Shown here piece by piece: positions 58,723-64,000 of a stretch of 64,000 nucleotides of DNA. The notes under the pieces were generated by a model. It saw only the letters and a list, made by a program, of their open reading frames with translations, was not told the origin of the DNA and did not search any database. The position numbers and the translations under genes were made by a program. The DNA comes from Rugamonas rubra (GTDB taxonomy: Bacteria; Pseudomonadota; Gammaproteobacteria; Burkholderiales; Burkholderiaceae_D), in the NCBI RefSeq assembly GCF_900114705.1, contig NZ_FOTW01000026.1, forward strand, positions 43,473 through 107,472, written 5' to 3'. Every line of letters begins with the position of its first letter. Position 1 is the first letter of the stretch.

Positions 58723-59376
58723 ATGGCCAACGATTGGCAAGATGCGGCGCGCGACGAGATGTTTGAACAGATCAGTCGCGAACTTTACCCAGAACACAAA
58801 CAACAGGCGATAGAGGAATTTGCAGCTGAGCGGCTAAGATCGTTCTACCTAGCACATCCCACTGTGATGCTGCCTGCCATGGGCATGCTGAAGGAAGGAC
58901 GAGAGCTTCTTGAGTTACGTCGTTTCACGGCATCGGTCGTATTCTCAGCTGGCAGCTACGAGCTAATGTTGAAGGCGACGCTACTACGCCCAGTCGTTCA
59001 TGGGCTCGTCCACAACGAGGGGTTGGCTCAAGTCCTCGTTGATCACATGCTAGGAACTCAGACTGCCATCGGACGATACAAGGAGTTGTTGTCAAAGCTC
59101 TTTCTAAGTATCGCTGGCGTACAGTTAGCTACCGTCAGTCGGGCCGGTGTGAAAGCAAATATTCTGGCCGAGGTAATTGCGAATCAGACGCTTCGAAATC
59201 GTATTTTGCATGGCGGCGGAACATGCACGAGGCCACATGCGGAGGAAGCTAGGGAAGTCGGACTAGCCGTCTTCCAGCTGATCCTGAGTCCGGTGCTAGT
59301 TGGGCTAGGTTTGGGACTCGATCCCACTGGACGAATTGTTCTCGCCACAGCAGGCATAGCTGATCTCCAAATATAG
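58723..59376 (+). CDS. Hypothetical HEPN-like protein
   Basis: 217 aa with AGGAGG 9 bases before the ATG. All-helical; the segment NQTLRNRILHGGG contains R-x4-H (RNRILH), the catalytic pattern of HEPN ribonucleases, followed by Gly residues as in DUF4145-type proteins. Codon use is AT-richer than the adjacent core genes, so horizontal acquisition is likely. Single gene with no visible antitoxin. Defence or RNase activity is only suggested by the motif. Confidence 0.6.
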   Translation: MANDWQDAARDEMFEQISRELYPEHKQQAIEEFAAERLRSFYLAHPTVMLPAMGMLKEGRELLELRRFTASVVFSAGSYELMLKATLLRPVVHGLVHNEGLAQVLVDHMLGTQTAIGRYKELLSKLFLSIAGVQLATVSRAGVKANILAEVIANQTLRNRILHGGGTCTRPHAEEAREVGLAVFQLILSPVLVGLGLGLDPTGRIVLATAGIADLQI

Positions 59377-59426
59377 GACATTTTTTCGGCATTCGGGGCC
59401 GTCACCGGTCCGCATCCCTACCTTGC

Positions 59427-59627
59427 TTAAGCGACCACAAGAAACCTTCGTTTGTTGTACCCCGGTTGACACGGCCCAATCCCTCGCTGCGGGGACTGGG
59501 CGCTCAAGTCGAGGCCATCATCGCCAGCAAGCTCAGAATCGGGGAAGCAGCCGCCGCCCTTGTAGCGGGAGCGCACCACACTCGGGACCGGCGGGCCTTC
59601 GCAGAACGGGCATGGGAGCAGTTTCAT
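59427..59627 (-). pseudogene. Lar-like restriction alleviation protein, 3'-replaced fragment
   Basis: The first 40 residues (MKLLPCPFCEGPPVPSVVRS, FPDSELAGDDGLD) match phage Lar-type zinc proteins beginning LLPCPFCG. After about 59507 the reading frame enters unrelated sequence and the second zinc-binding Cys pair is missing. It appears to be a prophage scrap cut by recombination. The upstream 53-aa gene ends 7 bases before its ATG. Confidence 0.65.
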
Positions 59628-59633
59628 AATTTC

Positions 59634-59795
59634 CTAATCTCGTTCGTCGCGGTCGGGCCGCTGATTTTCGGGCACCATGAACCAGCCCATTTGCCGACGG
59701 ATCTCGTCGCGCTCGGGCGGCGGGTCGTCGGAGCGCGTGCGCTCGTCGATGTAGTCGCGGACCAGTTGCTTGGTGGGGATCGTAGGCTGGGGCAT
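59634..59795 (-). CDS. Small phage protein, 53 aa, in prophage scrap
   Basis: ATG at 59795: MPQPTIPTKQLVRDYIDERT, then a charged tail ending PENQRPDRDERD. Charged, helical. The stop is followed by GGAAATT and the Lar-like ATG, so the two form a remnant operon. A terminator lies upstream. Function unknown. Confidence 0.55.
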   Translation of the reverse strand: MPQPTIPTKQLVRDYIDERTRSDDPPPERDEIRRQMGWFMVPENQRPDRDERD

Positions 59796-59825
59796 GGCGG
59801 CCCCGTGAAGTGGCGCCGGAATAGG

Positions 59826-59860
59826 AAAAGCCCGCGATCCTTGCGGGGCGGGCTTCGATT
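59826..59860. terminator. Rho-independent terminator at the edge of the prophage scrap
   Basis: AAAAGCCCGC / GCGGGCTT stem with a 10-base loop and a downstream T-run (GATTTTTT), oriented rightward. It resembles terminators that separate phage gene blocks. Confidence 0.75.
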
Positions 59861-59962
59861 TTTTGCTCCAGCGCTATCTGCGGGGTGAGCTACACGCAAG
59901 CGAAAGCATCAACTGATTGGTGCTATCCTCGAATCACTGCTAGCGGTGAGGCTCGAAGCCTG

Positions 59963-59989
59963 GGCGGTTTCAAATACCAAGCGCAACAC
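59963..59989 (+). repeat. Outer IS30-type terminal repeat (left end of larger element)
   Basis: GGCGGTTTCAAATACCAAGC then GCAACAC matches the internal IS30 left end at 61002-61028 in 23 of 27 positions, and is inverted relative to the right end at 62072-62098. The triplet CTG flanks it on the left and also follows the right end. Confidence 0.7.
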
Positions 59990-59998
59990 TGGACGCAG

Positions 59999-60529
59999 TC
60001 AATCATCAAGAGGATCAGGAGCCTGAGGCTGAGCTGGGCTTGGTGCTGCTGGAGAGTTGGAAATCTGTGGTTGAGCTGGCGACGATGGAGCTTGCGGAAC
60101 AGCATACTTCTGCGCTACAGGGGAAATCGACAGCAGATGTTTGTATGTATTCCATGCCTCATCGCGTACATCTTGCGGCGCATTTTTTGGTAGCCTACGA
60201 ATCTCTTCAAGGACAACCTCGATCGAGCGCTGATGCATTTCCAACTTGGACTCAAGCTTAAACCGACTCGGGCCGCGAAATGCAATAACACCAAGTACAA
60301 TGCCAAGCCCCGTTAAGATAGGTGCTAGGCCTAAAAAAGTCGCGGTGGTATAAAAAGGTATCGTGTAGGCTGCACCAGCACCTACAAAACCACCGAGCAT
60401 ACCAAAAAGAGTACTTGAATTGCTAGCCGATGCCGCACGAGATTGAGCACTAAGATGGTTAAATAATTTCTTAGATTCTTGCAGAGTCTGCCCAAGTCGC
60501 TTCGAAGCTGTGGCTGGATCACGTGGCAT
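59999..60529 (-). CDS. Membrane protein with Pro-rich tail, probable IS30 passenger
   Basis: 176 aa from the ATG at 60529 (GGGGTAATC before it); an upstream ATG pair at 60583 is possible. Helical N-terminus (SKRLGQTLQESKKLFNHLSA), two membrane helices (LFGMLGGFVGAGAAYTIPFY and LGLAPILTGLGIVLGVIAF), a cytoplasmic helix and a C-terminal PQAPSSPAQPQ-type repeat tail. AT-rich. Lies between the two IS30 left-end sequences. Function unknown. Confidence 0.65.
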   Translation of the reverse strand: MPRDPATASKRLGQTLQESKKLFNHLSAQSRAASASNSSTLFGMLGGFVGAGAAYTIPFYTTATFLGLAPILTGLGIVLGVIAFRGPSRFKLESKLEMHQRSIEVVLEEIRRLPKNAPQDVRDEAWNTYKHLLSISPVAQKYAVPQAPSSPAQPQISNSPAAPSPAQPQAPDPLDD

Positions 60530-60938
60530 GATTACCCCATGTCGACGTGGGATATTCAGACTTTCGCTGATACGTTTCATCAACTACAAACTCAGCCTCG
60601 CGGAGTTCGCTCTCCAATGCACGTTTTGCAATTTTTGCATTTTCGGCGTAGTTCACCAATCGAAAGCGAGCCATAGCTAACGCAACCACACCGAAAGTTA
60701 TGACAATCAGTAATGGAAAAACAGAATCTCGAACTCCATCCCCATAAAATATAGGAGATAGAAAGAGCACCGTTGCGACTAGAAGCAACATACTTAGAGC
60801 AGCACATGCCAGCCGAACCGAGCGTCCCTGCTGTTCAAGTGTTCGGATTAGCATCTCAAATTCAGTAACGAGGGGCCTGGCTTCTGAAATAGAAGTTGTA
60901 AGATCGTCCCATGCCCCCTCCTCAGTCAACACTTGCAT
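60519..60938 (-). CDS. Membrane protein, 139 aa, probable IS30 passenger
   Basis: A helical start (MQVLTEEGAWDDLTTSISEA), a membrane hairpin (LACAALSMLLLVATVLFLSP and SVFPLLIVITFGVVALAMAR) and a charged C-terminal helix. Overlaps the next gene by 11 bases, so the pair is co-expressed and may form one membrane complex. The topology resembles SLATT-like effector proteins only in general shape. Function unknown. Confidence 0.65.
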   Translation of the reverse strand: MQVLTEEGAWDDLTTSISEARPLVTEFEMLIRTLEQQGRSVRLACAALSMLLLVATVLFLSPIFYGDGVRDSVFPLLIVITFGVVALAMARFRLVNYAENAKIAKRALESELREAEFVVDETYQRKSEYPTSTWGNHAT

Positions 60939-61001
60939 ATAGCAACTCCTTCAAAGAAATTATAGTCCGTTCATAGGCAAACGGTTTTGAAACCATCAAA
61001 C

Positions 61002-62098
61002 GGCGGTTTCAAGAACCAACCACAACACTGGGTTAATGAACAGCGATGTTCGGATTACTTAATCGGGTCATATGGGCAGTATAAACGGCCAGTGGCGATT
61101 GGAAGCCAAATCGGGCGCGCGGGCGCTGGTTGAGTTCAAGAGCAATGGCATCGAGTTCGTCCTGGGAGTAGATCGACAGGTCCGATCCCTTGGGCATGTA
61201 CTGGCGCAGCAAGCCGTTAGTGTTCTCATTGGAACCACGCTGCCAAGGGCTGTGCGGATCGGCGAAGTAGATCTGCACGCCGGTGCGTTCGGTGAGCGTT
61301 TTATGGCCGTGCATCTCGCGCCCCTGATCGTAGGTCATGGTCTTGCGCATGGCGGCCGGTTCGCGGTTGAGTACGACGGCGAAGCTATCGACGACGGCCT
61401 TGGTCGTGGCGTTGTCCATCTTGGCCAGCACCACAAAACCGGTCGAGCGTTCGACCAGCGTGCCGACCGATGAGCGGTTGCCGGCACCCTTGATCAGGTC
61501 GCCCTCCCAGTGGCCCGGAATAAGGCGGTCCTCGACCTCGGGCGGCCTGATATGGATGCTCTGCATGTCCTGAATTTGATTGCGACGATCCGCGCCCTGG
61601 CTGCGCGGTTTGCGTACCTGATTATGATGGCGCAGGCAGGCAATCAGTTCGCGCTTCAGTTCGCCGCGCGGATGCAGGTAGATGGCGTTGTAGATGGTCT
61701 CGTGCGAGACGGTCTCGTTGGAATCGTTGGGCCACATGGCTTTGAGCGTGCCGGCAATCTGCTGGGGCGACCAGCGTAAGTTGAGGAGATGGCGCACAAC
61801 AATGAACATCATGCTGTGAACATGTAGCTTGGGCACCTTGCGCGGCTTGACGCGCTGCGCCAGCGCCTTCATCTGGGCTTGGTTCGCATCATACACGCCG
61901 GCCGCGTCGGCGCGCTTGAGCTCGCGGCTGATCGTGCTCGCCGAACGGCAAAGGCGTTTAGCAATGGAACGGATGCTGCACTGGTCGTCGCGCATGAGCA
62001 TGACGACCGCACGGTCTTGTGGGGTCAGATGAATATAGTTTCTCGGCATGGCAGCACCTTACAGCAAGTAGGTGTTGCACTTGGTTCTTGAGAACGCC
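61002..62098 (-). mobile_element. IS30-family insertion sequence
   Basis: Left terminal repeat GGCGGTTTCAAGAACCAACC then ACAACAC (61002-61028) and right repeat, read inward, GGCGTTCTCAAGAACCAAGT then GCAACAC (62098-62072) enclose one transposase gene. About 1.1 kb, normal for IS30. No matching target duplication flanks this inner unit, whereas CTG flanks the larger unit 59963-62098. Confidence 0.85.
61033..62049 (-). CDS. IS30-family transposase
   Basis: 338 aa, full length. N-terminal HTH (LTPQDRAVVMLMRDDQCSIR, IAKRLCRSASTISRELKR), then DDE domain: Asp in GHWEGDLIKGAGNRSSVGTL, Asp in KTMTYDQGREMHGHK and Glu in DPHSPWQRGSNENTNGLLRQ, all intact. Cuts and joins the terminal repeats on either side. 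No frameshift, so the element may be active. Confidence 0.95.
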   Translation of the reverse strand: MPRNYIHLTPQDRAVVMLMRDDQCSIRSIAKRLCRSASTISRELKRADAAGVYDANQAQMKALAQRVKPRKVPKLHVHSMMFIVVRHLLNLRWSPQQIAGTLKAMWPNDSNETVSHETIYNAIYLHPRGELKRELIACLRHHNQVRKPRSQGADRRNQIQDMQSIHIRPPEVEDRLIPGHWEGDLIKGAGNRSSVGTLVERSTGFVVLAKMDNATTKAVVDSFAVVLNREPAAMRKTMTYDQGREMHGHKTLTERTGVQIYFADPHSPWQRGSNENTNGLLRQYMPKGSDLSIYSQDELDAIALELNQRPRARFGFQSPLAVYTAHMTRLSNPNIAVH

Positions 62099-62254
62099 CT
62101 GCATTACGACACGCGGTGAGTGTGTGGCTTCGACGTTAACGTATGTATCTAGAGAAGTCAACAATATCTGCAATATTCTAGCAGTGACAATTGGATAGAA
62201 AATGCAACGTTTACTGATTTACAATTAAGTTCCCTACAACTCTTTGGGACGTAA

Positions 62255-62857
62255 ATGAAAAGTTTGAAATTTTTAGCTATCGCCCTGGTTGCGATCGGGG
62301 GCATATCGGACGCCCTGGCGGGCACCATCTGGATACAAACCATGCCTGGAGGATCGCGATTACTGCCGGGCGATATAATCCGGTCTGGGAATGCCAAGTA
62401 TGAACTGGCGCTACAACCCGACGGCTGGCTGGCAAATTGGAGAGCTGGTCAATATTCATTCTGGAATGCCGGCGCTATTGGCACCTCGGCGCTAATGCAA
62501 TACGATGCGAACTTTGTTCTGTATCGTGGTGCCGAGCAAGCCCAAAATGCTGTTTGGACGATTAATAAAGGGGTCAAGCCACTCGATGCCTGGCAACTGG
62601 ACTTGCTTTGGAACGGCGGTTTGCAAGCTTTTCTTAAGCCGACTCGTGAAGTCGCTTGGCAACAAGTAGGCGATCCAAACTATACAGATGGCACAGGAAC
62701 AGGTTCTTGCCCCGGGGGTCAACAAGTCAACCTCTACCCGGCCTGTGTGAATGCCGGTACGCCTTTCCAATACACGATTCCAATCCCAGCTTGCTCTCCT
62801 GGCGAGGCCGCTGCACTGGCACGCGCATCTGGTTTCACTCCAGGGGCTTGCCGCTAA
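62255..62857 (+). CDS. Secreted GNA-type (bulb) lectin-domain protein
   Basis: 200 aa. Signal peptide MKSLKFLAIALVAIGGISDA with AxA-like cleavage, then a B-lectin domain: LLPGDIIRSGNAKYELALQP, and the mannose-binding motif QxDxNxVxY exactly present as QYDANFVLY. The C-terminal 60 residues contain paired Cys (GSCPGGQQVNLYPACVNAG, IPACSPGEA...GACR), likely disulfide-linked. Probably a periplasmic or secreted mannose-binding protein; bacteriocin-like or adhesive roles are both possible. Followed by another exported protein gene. Confidence 0.8.
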   Translation: MKSLKFLAIALVAIGGISDALAGTIWIQTMPGGSRLLPGDIIRSGNAKYELALQPDGWLANWRAGQYSFWNAGAIGTSALMQYDANFVLYRGAEQAQNAVWTINKGVKPLDAWQLDLLWNGGLQAFLKPTREVAWQQVGDPNYTDGTGTGSCPGGQQVNLYPACVNAGTPFQYTIPIPACSPGEAAALARASGFTPGACR

Positions 62858-62925
62858 GTCGACGTGTATAGATGGCGCCTTCGAGGTTGGAGACGCCACA
62901 TTATTATACTGGAAACATTAAGACC

Positions 62926-63633
62926 ATGAAAAATTTCTATTCAGCCGCCGCCGCAGTCGCAGCGCTCACTTTGTTCTCATATTACGTTTGGTCAGGCCGT
63001 ACGAGCGATATCGACCGCGCCTCCAACCATGCTGGCGTCGCGGTCTCAATCCCAAATGCGCAGATCGCGCTCGCCGCTCCTAAACAAATGACACAAGCCA
63101 ATTTGCTGTCGCCGTTCGGCACAGGCTCTCCCCCACCGCCAAGATCAATGGAACAGCGTATTAAGTCGAGGCAGGCCCGGATGGAGCAAAGCCACTACAT
63201 GACACCGCCGGAGTACTTCAAGATGTCACTACGTGAACTCAACGAGCGCGCCAGCAAAAACGATGTATACGCACTGTTGCAACTTGGTGAGCAATACTGG
63301 AAAGAAAGTGATGAGTTGGTAGACGACCCAGCCTACGATCGCTCTGCGACACCTAGTCAGCACGCCACGAAATTTATGATCGAAGCGGTGGCGCAAGGGC
63401 ATTCGCATGCCGCCACAGTGGTTTCTGCCATATATGAGGATCAAGGACAGAAATTAGAGGCGTATGCGTGGACCTTGGTTTCCCAATCCGTCATGGATCG
63501 TTCATTTGATGAAAAAGCAGCAACCTATGAGCAAAAATTCACCAAGGAACAAAGGGACGCGGCAGAAGTCATAGCAGCCAAGGAGCAGGCTAAAATATAC
63601 AAGGCTATGTTTGCGCGTTTCAAACACACCTGA
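62926..63633 (+). CDS. Exported TPR/Sel1-like repeat protein
   Basis: 235 aa from the ATG at 62926. An N-terminal signal anchor (YSAAAAVAALTLFSYYVW) is followed by a Pro-rich spacer and paired helices: NDVYALLQLGEQYWKES, then FMIEAVAQGHSHAATVVSAI, then LEAYAWTLVSQSV, which follow the Sel1 spacing (A-x-x-x-L-G; A-A-x-x-G). The C-terminus is a charged helix. Likely periplasmic and perhaps acting with the lectin. Function not established. Confidence 0.7.
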   Translation: MKNFYSAAAAVAALTLFSYYVWSGRTSDIDRASNHAGVAVSIPNAQIALAAPKQMTQANLLSPFGTGSPPPPRSMEQRIKSRQARMEQSHYMTPPEYFKMSLRELNERASKNDVYALLQLGEQYWKESDELVDDPAYDRSATPSQHATKFMIEAVAQGHSHAATVVSAIYEDQGQKLEAYAWTLVSQSVMDRSFDEKAATYEQKFTKEQRDAAEVIAAKEQAKIYKAMFARFKHT

Positions 63634-63735
63634 GAGCAGGATCACACATCCCCACCTGATTATGTTCGTTCGTCAGAACTTTGCCACTCCAGTTGAGTCA
63701 AACCTATCAGGATGGCAGAGCCACTGAAGGGGGTG

Positions 63736-64000
63736 ATGATGACGATCAACGGGATTCAGTTTCAGAAGGGACTGTCGCTGCCTGCGTTCTTGCGCGATTA
63801 CGGTACCGAGGAGCAATGCGAGGCGGCGTTCATCAAGGCGCGGTGGCCACAGGGATTCATCTGCCCTTGCTGCGGCCATGGCGCCGCTTACGAATTCAAG
63901 CGGCGGGAACTGCGCTACTGGCAGTGCGGCGCCTGTCGGCATCAAACCAGCCTGCGTGCCGGAACGGTGATGGAACATGGCCGCTTGCCGTTGACGAAGT
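63736..64000 (+). CDS. IS1595-family transposase, partial (runs off window)
   Basis: The ATG at 63736 follows GAAGGGGG. The visible 88 codons give MTINGIQFQKGLSLPAFLRD, then a zinc ribbon CPCCGHGAAYE...YWQCGACRHQTSLRAGT, the N-terminal hallmark of IS1595 transposases. The ISXO2-like catalytic domain lies beyond the window. About 100 bases upstream should hold the left terminal repeat; I cannot define it without the other end. Confidence 0.85.
   Translation, partial: MMTINGIQFQKGLSLPAFLRDYGTEEQCEAAFIKARWPQGFICPCCGHGAAYEFKRRELRYWQCGACRHQTSLRAGTVMEHGRLPLTK

Noticed and set aside
63673..63978. Leftward 101-codon frame at the right edge
   Set aside because: Antisense to a plus-strand zinc-ribbon transposase start with clear CxxC pairs.
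1..64000. CRISPR array
   Set aside because: No set of regularly spaced direct repeats of 23-40 bases was seen. The repeats present are short tandem units, operators, arm sites or IS ends.

Overview
The window is GC-rich DNA from a betaproteobacterium, most likely Oxalobacteraceae (Massilia/Duganella/Janthinobacterium type). This is inferred from the very high GC with strong G/C third-position bias, a PEP-CTERM sorting tail (exosortase system) at 40530-40658, many PAS- and HAMP-type chemoreceptors, and phage gene families common in Burkholderiales. No rRNA or species-defining gene is present, so the genus is a guess.

Region 1 (1 to about 21990) is a nearly complete HK97-type siphophage prophage with its left end outside the window. 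Late genes run leftward: tail SGNH hydrolase, major capsid, ClpP-type protease, portal, large and small terminase, HNH nuclease, small lysis-region genes and two tRNA-like genes. They are followed by a replication and regulation operon with a Q-like zinc protein, DnaB, a DUF1376 initiator, Rha and a Cro/YdaS-like protein. A CI-like repressor (16235-16720) lies between near-identical operator repeats. A tightly coupled rightward operon of small genes (16805-21862) ends with an AlpA/Xis-like gene.

Region 2 (about 21993-40148) looks like a second element placed in tandem with the first. Its ends carry the same tRNA-Phe-like 3' core and copies of TTTTAGGGGCA, and a P4-type integrase sits just inside the left end. 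The interior is mosaic. It holds an AT-rich cargo gene, a truncated IS481 transposase, and an AlpA / initiator / DnaB / two virion-protein / tyrosine-integrase block with no capsid or terminase genes. It also holds a serine resolvase with a res-like site, a second (AAA ATPase) replication operon, and a DUF4224-HTH-HNH-like protein at the right end.

Region 3 (40.15-58.7 kb) is chromosomal. It starts with a tRNA-type terminator and a scar of two 5'-truncated genes (HigA-like antitoxin and PEP-CTERM protein). Signalling genes follow: two tandem Aer-like chemoreceptors, an MscS channel, a PNPOx/GST pair, a leftward phosphorelay cluster (sensor kinase, Hpt, hybrid kinase, with an HTH-REC regulator upstream), a CheW-like fragment, a third chemoreceptor, a degenerate and an intact GGDEF protein, and a universal stress protein. 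An FNR/Anr-like box lies upstream of the diguanylate cyclase.

Region 4 (58.7-64.0 kb) is accessory: a HEPN-like gene, a prophage scrap, an IS30-family element that appears to carry two membrane-protein genes between its outer ends, a secreted GNA-type lectin, a Sel1/TPR-like exported protein and the start of an IS1595-family transposase cut by the window end.
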